This document shows, piece by piece, positions 11,341-22,725 of a DNA stretch of 64,000 nucleotides. Origin of the DNA: Diphasiastrum complanatum (taxonomy: Eukaryota > Streptophyta > Lycopodiopsida > Lycopodiales > Lycopodiaceae); NCBI GenBank assembly GCA_029204225.1, contig CM055103.1, positions 23,244,663 through 23,308,662 on the forward strand. The letters are read 5' to 3'. Numbering within the stretch: the first letter of the stretch is position 1; every line of letters begins with the position of its first letter. Below the pieces are notes generated by a model. The model searched no databases and was not told the origin of the DNA. It was given only the letters and a program-made list of their open reading frames with translations. A program made the translations under genes and the position numbers.

Positions 11341-12655
11341 CTGCACAACATTGTAACTAAACTGTTTATATTGTGAGCAAGCAAAGACCAAGAGCAATCC
11401 CAATAAATGCACCAATAACGTCTTCGATCGGCCGTTTTTCGTTGACGGGAGACAATCTAAAATGACATACTAACTTGTTCCATTGCATAGATAATAATAT
11501 TTCAAAGTTGGAAGTAAACTTGCCTGACTCCAGCATATTATCCAAAAACTTTGTAAACTATGGCACAATGACGCTACTTCTCAATATCACTAATTTGTAT
11601 TATGTAAACAGCTTGATATTGTTGATTCAGCAGATAAGAATGCAACATCTGTATTCTGCAGTTGAATTTTACCAATCGAGAATAACGGTAAAGTAAATTA
11701 GCCCTGAATAGACATCAAGTTTGGTAAGGAAGACAGAAAAAACAGCTTGTGGCTACACTTCAAAAATTTAAGGCCAAAACTAATGAAAGAATTTCTCAAG
11801 TATGAGGGCCGTACGTCAGAATTGATATTAAACTAGCGGTGCGTAGGTGAAAAAACAGACTTTGCTAACAAATATCATATACAGACGGTGCATTTTCTAA
11901 ATCTGCTAGAAGCAAGATGGCGACTGATCAATAATCATGTCATAATCGGCTAGCCTTAAAATAAGTGAAAGGAAAGATTATTCTTATCGGAATTCCAGAT
12001 TCTTCCTCCAAAGCACAAAAGAATTTCAAACGCCATGTAACTAGTCAATAAGAACACTAAACAATAACCATCGTGGTCATATTAGCGGTAATGTTGATCA
12101 GTGTTTGTAATTACACTAGCGTTAGTTCTATAGCAGACTCAAAACAATTTTTCTGACCGTAGTGGAGGACTTGTCCATCATAAATTCGGAGATCTTGATT
12201 TTCCATAGCAGCCAATATAAACAAGCAATTCCAAATAACTGCTTTCGCAAGATTGTGCTTTATCCTTAATTTAGTAATCATAGAACAAAAATCCAGAGCG
12301 TTGCTACTGCAAATCTTCAGGTTAATTGGAAGCGAAGTTACACCTATATCATCTGCCATAGCTGAATCCGCGGCCGTAAACAAAACACCTCCTATACGAA
12401 TGGGTGATTGCAAGAGCTATTGAAACGTTTTGCGCTCTTCCATACGAATCGTCAGGTGCTAAGTACAGTGCAGTGCCACCTACATACACAGGACACAAAA
12501 CGATCAACCTGATCGAGCTGCAACTCAGTCATCTACTCTTGTCCTCTTTGTAATCAGATTTTATTTCCAAAGTTCATTCCAAGTAGCAGACTCACTGCTG
12601 GATGCACTTTTATACTAATGCTCTGGCTCGATCGCTCTCTCACGCTCTGTCTCGG

Positions 12656-12658
<3 letters not shown>

Positions 12659-12695
<37 letters not shown>
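12659..12695. repeat. (CT)n microsatellite
   Basis: A pure run of about 18 CT dinucleotides (GA on the strand of the SAC9-like gene). GA-rich tracts are common in plant 5' UTRs and promoters, so it may mark the gene's 5' end; that is inference. Confidence 0.9.
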
Positions 12696-12699
<4 letters not shown>

Positions 12700-12717
12700 T
12701 TTGATTCTTCTCCTGTT

Positions 12718-12740
12718 GCCCTAAACCCTAGCCCTAAACC
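12718..12740. promoter_or_regulatory. Telo-box-like motifs (CCCTAAACCCTAG.. series)
   Basis: Three imperfect CCCTAAA units lie side by side, next to the (CT)n tract and about 1.4 kb upstream of exon A of the SAC9-like gene. Plant promoters often carry AAACCCTA telo-boxes. A degenerate internal telomere repeat is the other explanation. Confidence 0.3.
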
Positions 12741-13501
12741 TAAATATGGTTACGTTTCTCGAATTCTGACATTTCAAACTCTTGGACGTTGCATGATTAA
12801 TAAATATGAGTTGGGAGTTGGCTACAACTTTCACTAAGCTCCATGAGGTCATGGGTTTAGCCCTCCCTTGTGCGAGAGTGTATTCCACACCACCATTGTC
12901 GAGCACAGGTGGTAGCCCACATATATAAGGGTGGACAGTGATAGCATTGTTTCAAAAAAATAGTGCTACCATTGCCCATCTCCATAGATGGGCACTGCAC
13001 CACCAATGCCGTGCAAAATACGCTGCTCCCTCCCTTGTTCGTAACTCGTTATCCAAAATCAAAGGTGTTAAAAACGTGCTTTTGGTTAGTTATTTAAATG
13101 CTTCAAAATTAGCTCGAAAAACTCTAGGTTTTTTAAACTAGAATTTGGGTTCTCTAGTGCATGCTCGTGCAAGTGAGCATGCAACAACAACCGAGCCATG
13201 CCATGTAACATGCGACTCATAAGCAAGACTGGCTACATGGAGTGGATTTTCCCTTTGTGAGTTTGCTTGCTTGCTTTCAAATGCATGAAACAATCATTTT
13301 GTTCAATTTTAGAGTGACAGAAATCTTGTTATGATGCAACACATTTTTTTTTTTTTTGAGCTTAATTGCACTATCATATATTCACAAATATACAAGTACA
13401 GAAAATGGCATCCATGGCTGAAAACAGACAAAGTCTAGCAGTAATGTTCCAAACCCAAAGGGCAACCAAACTAGCATACCACGCAGGGTAGCAAACAAAA
13501 A

Positions 13502-14188
13502 TCAACCGTAAGTATAGTACTGAAAAAGAACATAGCCAGCCAAATACAAGCCGCCGCAGACAAAGAGGGGGGGGTCCCCCTCAAAAACCTGCTGATTCCT
13601 AGTCGTCCAAATCTTCCACAAGACCGCTAGCCTGCACACATGCCAGAATGTAAGAGTAGAAGAATCTGTCCGCAAGGAATCCCCCAGTAGAATGGTGCCA
13701 GTGTCCAGAGAGAAAGTGAGACCCCACTGCGAGAAAATGTGACTCGGCTCCAGCCAAAGATGATGATGACAGTGAAAAAACAAGTGCTCCACCGTTTCTT
13801 CAGCCAGTTGACAGAGCGGGCAAAGGCGATCAGCAAGGAACTTGGTCAGGATGCGATAGGCCAGGTATCTCAGCTTCCCTACAGGCAGTGAGCGGGCAGT
13901 TTTGAGGCGGCGACGCCAAACAGGCGAAGAATCAGAGGCCGACCAGAGGCGATTTAGGTAGTCTGGGAAAAGGGAGGGAAACTGGCGATGGTGCAAGGAG
14001 GAATAATCAAAGAGAGAAGAGGAAAGGGTGGGGTTCCATCCCGAAAGATCGAAGGGCAAAATTGGGGAAATGTGAATTGGAATGGCACAAGAAACGGTTA
14101 AGAAAATCAGACTACTTTTTGAGGAGGAGAGAATGGAGGTAGGGAGGACTTGACAAGGAGGGACGTGGACCAACTGAGCCAGAGACAA
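13502..14188 (-). pseudogene. LINE ORF2 C-terminal zinc-binding region
   Basis: The frame contains RLCPLCQLAEETVEHLFFHC (C-x2-C..H-x4-C), typical of the reverse-transcriptase zinc-binding domain at the end of plant LINE ORF2. Upstream is WRRRLKTARSLPVGKLRYLAYRI-type sequence usual for this region. The ORF ends about 150 bases before the poly(A) tail. Confidence 0.75.
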
Positions 14189-14726
14189 CAGGCCTTTAGT
14201 GGCTAGAGAAAGGCAAACACGAGGATGAGAGCGGAAGAGAGGCTGCGCATTAGAGGGAAAAAGAGACGAAGTCCAAATGGAAGAGGAAGAAGGGAGGGTG
14301 GAGTCATCTCTCTAGGAAAGGAAGGAGCGAAGGAGAAGCAAAAGACGAGCCAAGTTGGTCAACACAAAAGGACCTTCAAACTTAAAGGAACAGCCAAAAG
14401 TCAAAATGCCAATAAGACTAGGAGGAGGGCGAAGCAAGGTAGGTACCGCAGCCGAAGAAGCCATAAAGGAAAGGAGAAGAGTATGCCAGTGCTGAGAGGG
14501 GAGAGCGAGGGACGAAAGTTGACGGAGGAGGACCACAGAACGGTTTTTCACAGCAGGGTCAGGAATACCAAGGCCTCCATCCTTGGTAGGTACCGTACAC
14601 ACAGACCAGGGAAGAAGAGGACGCTTCCCCGCCTAGAAGAAACAGCGGAGGGCCTTAGCAAGAGAGTCATGCAAGGCGTAGGTGGAGACGAAAAGAGAGG
14701 GAGGGAAAGGACATAAAATGAGGGCC

Positions 14727-15630
14727 TCAAGTGGCAAGCTTGTCCGAAAAAGAGCGAAGGAACCACTGAGAGCGTTGGGCGGAGGACAGATGGATACCAA
14801 AAGGAATGCCTAGAAGCCGGGTGACCGTATCGTGTGGGACAATGCGAAGACCGAGAGAGGAGACCCAAGTGGGCACAGTAGAGTGTATAACATGGAGTTC
14901 GGATATCCTGGAGTTAAGAAGGGAGGATGAGCAATAACAAAATTCATTAAAGAGAGAAAGAAGATGGAAGACATGGGGTTCAGAGAGAAGAGAGAGGAGA
15001 GTGACATCATCAACAAATAGCTGATGTGAAAGCGGTCGGGAGAGCGAGGCTGCCTCATGAAAAGCACAAGAGAGGGGTTCCGTAGCTATCGCAAACAACA
15101 TGGGAGACAAAGGACAGCCTTGGCGAATGCCAGAAACTTAGCATAGAGGCAACCATTGAAGAGGATCTTGGTCGAAGAGGATTGGTAAAGAGCGCGCACG
15201 AAGTTCAGAAAGGACAAAGGAAAACTAAAGGCCTAGCAAGTGGCCCAAATATAGTCCCAGTTGATCCGATCAAAGGCCTTATCGAGGTCCAAGCAGAGGA
15301 TAAGAGAGGGGACAATGGAGGCAGCAAGAGAGTCTGCGGCCGTCTGCACATTGAGGATAGAATCCATAATGGTACATCTCTTAACAAAACCAAACTGCTC
15401 AGAGGAGAGGAGAGAGTGAAGGAGGGGAGACAGACGGCATGCCATGGCTTTAGTGAAGATTTAGCGAAGATATAGGAGGTGTTCAACATACTGAGGGGAC
15501 GAAAATCTGATATCAGAAGAGGCGAAGAAACCTTGGAGATAAGTTTGACGAGACCTTCAGAAATGGACATGGGCAAGATGGAGGCAGAGCAAGCTAAGTT
15601 GGCAATGTGGAGGAGACCCGGGCCCAACAT
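14727..15630 (-). pseudogene. LINE ORF2 reverse transcriptase
   Basis: In successive frames the minus strand shows VKLISK..SDFRPLSMLNT.Y, SSEQFGFVK, CLDLDKAFDRINWDYIW and FVDDVTLLS, the FADD-type catalytic box (FVDD here). A frameshift after the SMLNTSY block moves the reading frame. This is the canonical order of LINE reverse transcriptase motifs. Confidence 0.8.
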
Positions 15631-16179
15631 GTCCCAGAACTAAAGGAAAAATTCAAGAATGACCCCATCTGGTCTAGGAGCCTTGCCAAGAGGCAAGGAG
15701 AGAAGGACTGCCTACAACTCGGACAAGGAAAAGGGCTCATCCAGCATGGAAATCTGATCAGAAGAGAGCAGGCGCTTAGTGCGGCAAAAGGAGTGAAGGC
15801 GAAGAGGGTTCGAGGGCGACGCGGGCTGAAATGACTGAAAAAGGGAGAGAAATATCTGAACCATAACTAAGGAATCAGAAATGATAGAACCTAAAACAAA
15901 AAGAGAATGAATAAAAGAGGAGGAGTGTTTGTGGCGTAGGGCACGAAAGAAGAAGAAAGTGGGCAAATCACCTTGCCAATTGAGAGATGATAATCATGGC
16001 GACGGAGAATGACTTGACAATGCAGCTGGAGATCAGAGTATAGGGTGGAGTCCTTGGTCGCGGTTTGGGCCGCAGTGATACCTTGCAGGAGGGTCAGAGC
16101 CAGGGCAAGAAGCCTAGAACGAGAGCGAGAGAAAGGCTTGCCAGCGTGCCTAAGAAGTGCCAAGCTGTTAGTAAGCATG

Positions 16180-16990
16180 TCAACAAAAGAGGGGGAGGAA
16201 GCCAGGATGGACTATAGGGTGGCACAAATAGCCGGAGAGGACAGAAGGGAAGAATTCATAAATATAAGGGGAATGAAAAGACACAATCGGAAGAGCATGG
16301 AAGGAACAGCGGGGCAGGACATGGAGCAGGACTTGACTATGATCAGAAAGAGTGGTAAATTGATGAGTCTCAGCCTTCAAGAGCCGGAGCCAATTAGCAG
16401 AAGAGGATAGATAAAAGCGGTCTAACCTTGCCGAACGGAAGGAAGGTCCCAGCCAACAGTTAGTCCAAGTATGATGCATTGTTGTAAGACATTAGCGGCA
16501 TCAAGGAAAGAGTGAGAGGACTGAAACAATGACCAGGCGGCATATTCAGCAGGCATAATAGCATGTGACCCATCAGCAGAATTAAGGTACATATTCAAAT
16601 TTCCTAAAACAATCAAGCGATCATCTGGGATTGGCGGTAAGGATGACCAGAAGTCAATGCGTTCAGAAGTAAGGCAAGAAGCATAGAGGTTGAGAACATA
16701 AAAAGTAAAGCCAAGCTTGCGAAACCCACCTGCCAACTGAATCAGAAGAAGTGGAGAGCACCTGCCAATCACGGGAAAAGAGCGTTAGAACGCCCCCCCT
16801 CCCCCCCTTGAGTACCTTGAGTAGGAGAGACACCATAATGGAATGTCGCGGCAAACTTCTTAATAAGGTAGTGTTGATTAAATTCCTGAAGCTTCATCTC
16901 CTGCAGGGCAATGAGAACATTCTTCGCCGGGTAGGAGGCCAGGACCTGTGCCATGCAGGTGAAACGCACTGGATTGTTCAAGCCCCACAC
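16180..16990 (-). pseudogene. LINE ORF2 endonuclease domain (APE type)
   Basis: The minus strand begins with WGLNNPVR and ALQEMKL, the start of the LINE endonuclease. After a frameshift near the C-rich run at about 16.8 kb it continues with a GNLNMYL equivalent of the catalytic GDFN block and ends with RLDRFYLS and SDHSQVLL, the SDH motif. The Asp of GDFN is lost. Confidence 0.7.
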
Positions 16991-17350
16991 ATTTCAGGAG
17001 TACAGATTTATTCAGAAGATGTAGGAAGAGGGGAAGAAGGCAGAGGCTGCTGCGACAAGAGAGGCTCCCGTGCCACCAGCCCAGGTAGAAGCTTGGCCTG
17101 TAAGTCCCTCTTCACTATGGTGAGCCTGTCGGAGGCCTTCGTCACAGTAGAGCGCTTCTTGGTTATAATTGTCGCCGCCAATACCCCTGCAGGCAGGGCA
17201 GAAGAAGGGGCCACCCGCGAGGCGGGCTAGTCTGGGCTGCCATGGACAGAGAGGGAGTTGCATCAGCAGAAGGTGGCAGCCCCCACGAAGAGCCAAGGGG
17301 TAGGTATAGCAAAACCACAGATGAGTCTTCAGGGTAATCTGCCCATCGAG

Positions 17351-18937
17351 TCAATTCAGGAGGCCCAATAATGGAGGCAGGATGCAAATCAAGGAGAGTC
17401 TGCGAGCTATGGCGGGAAACCAAGGCCAAGGGCTCCCTTGCAATAGAGGAGGACACCAAAGGAGGAAGTGAAGCCTACTGCCCTCTAGACAAATCAGCTT
17501 GCAGCACAGGCGCAGAAGGCATCTCTGAAGGGGGGGGGGGGCAGAGAGCCTAGTCGAATGCTGAGAGGGCAAGCTAACCAATATTGGTGCCTTCGAAGGT
17601 GTAGGCAGCAGAGGAGGCAGAGAAGACACCGCCAGAGCAACCTTGAAAGTCGACACCGGTGTAATAGAAACCACAGCCCCTGGCAAGGAACTAGCAGACC
17701 TACAATATGGAGGCAGGCGCTGATCAGGAAGGGGGTAGTTTGCCACGGCATGACCAAGACGCCGACACCTGTAACAAGAATCCGAAAGCACTTTGAAGAC
17801 GACTGGCTACACGTAAGATCGGTCAGCATGCGAAGTCGCTTATTGGCACGGGAGGGGGAGTAATGCCCGCTCCAGTGCCTGTGCGACACGTGGAGTGGGC
17901 TGTCCGACCCATATTTTCTCGGTCCAGCGGGCTTAGAATGCTCGTTGAAAATGAATTTCGGCAAGCACACTGCATGTGGCGCTGGGCAGCATCCGCAGGT
18001 GGCGCCGGACAGTCTCAGGCCCTGGCGTCGGACAGGCGTAGGTGCTGGTGGGCGCTGGGCAGTCTCGGGGGCTGGAGCTAGGCAGGCAAGGGAAAGAGGC
18101 GCTAGCGCTGGGCAGCGGGTGCGGTGGCGCCGGGTACCAGCACGCACAGGTACACACATGTATGACTCTGGGAAACATTGGGTATATATGGCCTTTGAAA
18201 AATCCCATAAGAAAACTTATGGAATAAATTCTGGTTGCCCGGACACGTGGCGCTCGGGCAACCAAAATTTAAAAAAAGAAAAAACCGAGCAGGAGCGGAT
18301 TACGCCTTGGACATGTGGGGATCAATGCACGGTGCCTGGCGTAATCCCCTCCATCCCAATAAGAGACGAGGGTCAGCACGAAGGAAGTGAACCTGCTCCA
18401 CCAGAGGTTGAGACAGCTTCCAAAGGATACAAGCACGGATGTGAGGAGAAGGATTGTGGGCTTTCCATGGCTGCAATAGGAGCACCTTCCGGAAGCACTC
18501 TGGACGCCCTTTGATATAGCTTCTTGACATATTTCCGCTTGGTGGGCACCACCTGATCTGTTGAAGAAGGAGGCTGCGATACTGGAGACATAGGGAGAGG
18601 CAGAGAGTTCAAATCCGCCATGTTTGCTAAGAACGGGACTGCAGGAACCAGGAGAAGACAGGCAACTGGCCGTGTGCTTCGTGAAGGGACTCACCACCTC
18701 TACAAAGGGATGCAGGAGTGTGGAAGTAGACAGAGTAGGCAAAGCTAGAGAACGGGACAGCACCGCCAGATCGTCGCTAGCAGAAGGCTGAAGCTCAGCT
18801 GAGCAGGAAGTCGTGATGAGAGCAGGGAGCTGCAAAACAGTCATAACCAAATCATGATCCAAACAATGCCCAGAGGTGGATGAAGAAGGGGAAAAAAGAG
18901 TAGGAGAAAGTCGCGAGGACTCTCTGAAGTGTGCCAT
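17351..18937 (-). pseudogene. LINE ORF1 region (gag-like, zinc knuckle)
   Basis: Minus-strand frames 18269-18937, 17494-18159 and 17351-17791 together cover the 5' part of the LINE. The last contains CYRCRRLGHAVANY, a CCHC zinc knuckle whose last cysteine is now tyrosine. The middle is unusually GC-rich for this window and Pro/Ser-rich when translated. A GGTTGCCCG..CGGGCAACC inverted pair at about 18234-18263 may mark a small insertion. Confidence 0.55.
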
Positions 18938-19078
18938 GGGGTGGTGCCACTCATGTGAGGAAGATCCCTCTCTTCCGGAAGTGTAGGTTCGCTGGCGATA
19001 ACTATCTCAACAACACATTCGGAGGAAACCCTTGCTCCTCCATCTTGTTTGTATATCAACACATATATTGATCAAATT

Positions 19079-19374
19079 CATGTGCACGCTTGAGAAGTCA
19101 CTTTGATCTAGAAGTTCCACAAAAGCATACATCTCCATAGTTTCAAAAGGAGAGATTTGTTTCGTAATGAAAAGGGCACAATTTTTTCAATGCTACTTTT
19201 GTACAATCATTTTGCAAATTTTTCAGGTCTTCCCATGTGCACACTTGGGGAGTCACTATGATCTAGAAAGTCCACAAAAACATACATTTTCCTAGTTTAA
19301 ACAATGGCAATTTGTTTCTGTTAATGAAAATGACACGATTTTTTCAATGCTACTTTTGTACAATCAATTTGCAG
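19079..19374. repeat. Two-copy tandem duplication, unit about 155 bp
   Basis: 19079-19233 and 19234-19374 are tandem copies: both contain CATGTGCAC.CTTG, AGTCACT.TGATCTAGAA, TCCACAAAA.CATACAT and TTTTTTCAATGCTACTTTTG. The duplication lies just outside the LINE. No coding potential is seen. Confidence 0.75.
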
Positions 19375-19846
19375 TTTTTTTTCAAAATTTTTGTTTATAG
19401 GTAGCATGGACAACATTATTTCAAAGCCTTTCAATCTAAAAACTACGATAAAACTAGTTTACACATTTTCTTTCCTTTTTGTCAATTGAAAATTTGTGTA
19501 AAAGTAGACCCGTATCAAGACCAATAACTACCTTGTAGTTGTGGTTAAGGCGCATCTCGTGCATATGGACTTCAGGATGTTGTGGGGCATTCATTCTATA
19601 TTTCTTGCTAAATTGTGTTAGCTTAGAGGGAAGAGCACATGTGGATGCCTGATGCCAGCATCTTGATCTTTGTCAAACAACAAATTTGAAGTTTTTGACA
19701 AAAGATTGTTCTTTTGATTCCATAATAGATTTGGCTCAATTCATCATCGACAATCTATCTTGCAAAGTTTTACAAGTAGAGGTGAGGAAGTCCTCCAAAT
19801 CCAAGGTAGAGCCTCCGCAACCTGCAAGCTTCAAGATGGTCCCCAA
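19375..19846. other. No gene recognised
   Basis: AT-rich spacer between the tandem duplication and the internally deleted LTR element. A short plus-strand frame at 19686-19970 runs into the LTR and is not convincing. Confidence 0.5.
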
Positions 19847-20213
19847 CTCCAAGCTAGGATGCCTCCACCTGCTAGTTAGGATCTGCAAGCCTCCAAGGAT
19901 CTCTCCTCCACCTGTGTCCCTACTCTTTAAACACAAAATAGATAACAAGCTGGCCTCAAGTATTCACTAACCAACCATAGCTAGATCCAAGCTCCAAGCA
20001 AGACCTATCTAGCACCCCCTTGCTAACCACAAACAAATCACAAGCATACCACAACACTCCATAGCATTCTCAAGATCCAAACCCTACTTATGTCCCATAC
20101 CATAAGCAAGATCCAAACCTCAAGCATACTACCACAAGAAAGCACTCTACACACTAGTAACAACACTAGAGCATAAGCAAAGCAAACAAGAGAGATCTCC
20201 CCCCTCCCAATGG
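19847..20213 (-). repeat. Truncated 3' LTR of the 19.8-22.5 kb element
   Basis: 367 bases almost identical to 21563-21930. It stops abruptly at CCCAATGG and passes straight into gag-side sequence, so the element lost the LTR 5' half together with pol in one deletion. Confidence 0.75.
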
Positions 20214-20240
20214 TTGATTGCCCTTTGCAACTAAGTCATC

Positions 20241-20582
20241 CTACCAAACTAAGGCTCTTTCTTCAAAGAACATGGTGACAGTGAATAACTTCTCAGATTC
20301 AGGGAATTGCTTCATGGCAAAGTATTTGTTCCAAACATTTAGCCAAGAACTTACCACTTGTAAGTTCCTATCTTTCTTCTCCCCCTTAAACACTTTTACA
20401 GGAGGTGGAACTACATGCTTCTTCTGATTGGCTAACCTAGACTCTAAGTCTTGGTTTCTTTGATTAGTTTCAAGAAGCTGCTTATTAGTGGCTTGAATTT
20501 GTTGGTATAAAAGTTCAAGAGCTTGTGCCACATTGGATGGGTTTGATAGATCAAATGTTGGGTTTTCATTGGTTTGATCCAT
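20241..20582 (-). pseudogene. Gag N-terminal fragment with coiled coil
   Basis: The minus strand starts MDQTNENPTFDLSNPSNVAQ and continues as a Gln/Asn/Leu-rich probable coiled coil (LLYQQIQATNKQLLETNQ). It then reads VFKGEKKDRNLQVVSSWLNV and FTVTMFFEERALVW, the start of a Gypsy-type gag domain. The frame then passes into LTR sequence, so only about 113 residues remain. The initiator ATG is retained. Confidence 0.65.
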
Positions 20583-21562
20583 TGGGGTTGTTTGTGTGTT
20601 TTCCTATTATGCAAATACAACAACAAGTGCACAAATTAGAATGATAGAAATGCTTCTATTGTTACATCCAATGCAAATAAAAAACATTTACTTCTATTCA
20701 TTCAATCTTATTGTTTGTAAGCTCAATCCAAGCCTACTATTTGCAGCTTAATCCAAGCTTAAGAGAAAAAAAACAACAAGCTACATTTGCCTTAATCAAA
20801 AGCAAAAATGAAAACCAAATTCCATTTGTCATTTCAAAAGCAACCAAAGTTTTCACATTTCTCACTATTCTAGATTTCCAAAACCAAGAAACTAGTGTCT
20901 AGAAATGGATAACTAATGAAGCTTTATGAAAACTTCAATTTTCAGATCTGATTTTTAGATTTACAGGCCTGAAAATCAGAACTTCAAAATGACAAAAACC
21001 AGAATTTCAAAACTTGTTTTATGCACAAAGTTACACTACCATTCCCTTCCTACATTGCCATCTTCATGAAACTAGGAGATAGAAAGGTGTAACTAATGAA
21101 GTTTGAATGAAAACTTCACTTTTCAGATCTGATTTTCCGATTTACAGGTCTGAAAACAGAACTTCAAAATGAAAATCAAAACTTCAAACACTTCATTTAT
21201 GCAAAAAAAGACACTAGTTTTGATCAAAACACATAGCTAGAATCAATCTTTTTGCCTAAAAAAAGTTTGTGTATGTAGAGGGAGACTTCCTCTACCCATC
21301 CCACAAATATTTTTTCGGAACTTTTAAAAACCCAAAGCCCACTTTAAAACTTCTCTAACATGATAAAAAATCAGCCCCTAAACAATTCTATAAGCATCAC
21401 TACTCTCTTTCAAAGAGAACTACATTCATCGGGTACTTCAACTACAAGCTTCCTACAACTAGAAAAGCCTATAATCTTCCCCAAAAAAATTTTAGTTGGT
21501 GATCTTAATAGAACTTGAAGAAGGTTAGAAAGGTTACCATCCTTTGTTTGGCTTTGATACCA

Positions 21563-22500
21563 CTCCAATCTAGGATGCCTCCACCTGCAAGTAAGGATTT
21601 GCAAGCCTCCAAGGATCTCTCCTCCACCTGTGTCCCTACTCTTTAAACACAAAGATAGATAACAAGCTGGCCTCAAGTATTCACCACCCAACCATAACTA
21701 GATCCAAGCTCCAAGCAAGACCTATCTAGCACCCCCTTGCTAACCACAAACAAATCACAAGCATACCACAACACTCCATAGCATTCTCAAGATCCAAACC
21801 CTACTTATGTCCCATACCATAAGCAAGATCCAAACCTCAAGCATACTACCACAAGAAAGCACTCTACACACTAGTAACAACACTAGAGCATAAGCAAAGC
21901 AAACAAGAGAGATCTCCCCCCTCCCAATGGGCGCCCTACTACCCTCATATAGAGAGAGAGAGAAACCTAGGGGAGTTAAAGAATCTCCAAGAGCCTCCAT
22001 AGGCTTATGGAATGTCAAGAGACTCCTTCCATAACCTATGACTCTTTGAATGCCTTTCTTGTGGGAGCTGGGAACTCAATGGACACTTTAGAAGGGCGCC
22101 CTCCTACTAGGTCCCATTGCCCAAGTTATGCAAGTAAACTTTGGCCCTAGACCAATAAAGTGATATGGTTCAAGGTTGAGGCCCAAGGTTTTAGAAAAAT
22201 AGTCATCCAATGACTTTCTACAACCTCACTAGGTTCCATACCTCCATCCAAGGCATAGACACCTACCTGCCCTTAACCAAGGACACTAGTACCTTAATCT
22301 AAGATACCTACCCTTAATACTAAGGGTACCCCTTATCCAAAGGTCACATGACTCCATACCTCCAACTAAGGTATAGTCACATGTCTGTCCTTATCCAAGG
22401 GCACATACCCTTAATCCTAAGGGTACCTTGCCATTTAGCCCCCAACACTAAATGGACTATTAGGGGTCTGAAGTACTGCTAGTTACATAGGTATGTAACA
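21563..22500 (-). repeat. 5' LTR of the 19.8-22.5 kb element
   Basis: Its inner end abuts the primer-binding site. The outer half contains a roughly 95-bp internal duplication (about 22236-22328 and 22329-22430), each copy ending CTAAGGGTACC. The outer border at 22500 is inferred from a TGTTACA start on the minus strand. Confidence 0.6.
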
Positions 22501-22725
22501 CAAAGCTTGACATGATCTAATGGCTTTGTAAGGAGATACATAATAATCACACATAAAAGTTCTAGCAAGGGAAAATTTTCCAAAACTTGTCTATTTTGAC
22601 TTCTACTTCAAATAATTGTGTAGCATATTGAATTAATTGATTAATTTTAACTTGCATATCTAACATCAATCTAGATTTCTTAATTGGATGGCATGTTCAA
22701 CTTCAGGGTACCTCTTTGTCCCCAT

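Larger units (their letters stand above)
11341..13336. other. Upstream region of the SAC9-like gene; first exon not resolved
   Basis: The missing first exon and the promoter should lie here, since exon A needs a preceding exon with an ATG. A minus-strand segment near 12389-12413 ends in a GGAG|GTG donor with the right phase and would add IRIG just before TRSTS, but it has no in-frame ATG. The (CT)n tract and the telomere-like motifs at about 12.7 kb would be upstream of the gene. Confidence 0.4.
13345..19056 (-). mobile_element. LINE (plant L1-type), near full length, inactive
   Basis: Read on the minus strand the element runs from about 19056 to a poly(A) tail seen as T(14) at 13344-13357. 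In order it carries a GC-rich ORF1 region with a zinc knuckle (17.35-18.94 kb), an APE-type endonuclease (16.2-17.0 kb), reverse transcriptase (14.7-15.6 kb) and a zinc-binding C-terminal region (13.5-14.2 kb). Every part is in a different frame from its neighbour, so the element is dead. CAACACAT occurs next to both ends (13337-13344 and 19057-19064) and is the likely target-site duplication. Confidence 0.85.
19847..22500 (-). mobile_element. Internally deleted LTR retrotransposon with gag fragment
   Basis: Two direct repeats (19847-20213 and 21563-21930) share nearly every base. The right copy continues to about 22500, where the minus strand begins TGTTACATAC. TGGTATCAAAGC, a primer-binding site for initiator tRNA-Met, lies at 21551-21562 on the minus strand, so the right copy is the 5' LTR. 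Between the LTRs are a leader with its own internal duplication (about 20920-21000 and 21100-21185) and the N-terminal part of gag (20241-20582). Protease, reverse transcriptase and integrase are absent. The left LTR has lost its outer half. Confidence 0.75.

Noticed and set aside
12111-12413. 100-codon minus-strand frame considered as the first exon of the SAC9-like gene
   Set aside because: It has no ATG and is closed upstream by a TAG; only its IRIG|GTG end has the right splice phase, which is not enough.
14225-14716. 163-codon very basic plus-strand frame, and similar plus-strand frames at 15182-18514
   Set aside because: They are the reverse complement of the LINE coding region on the minus strand; the Arg/Gly/Glu bias is what an antisense frame of Leu/Ser/Pro-rich coding sequence gives.
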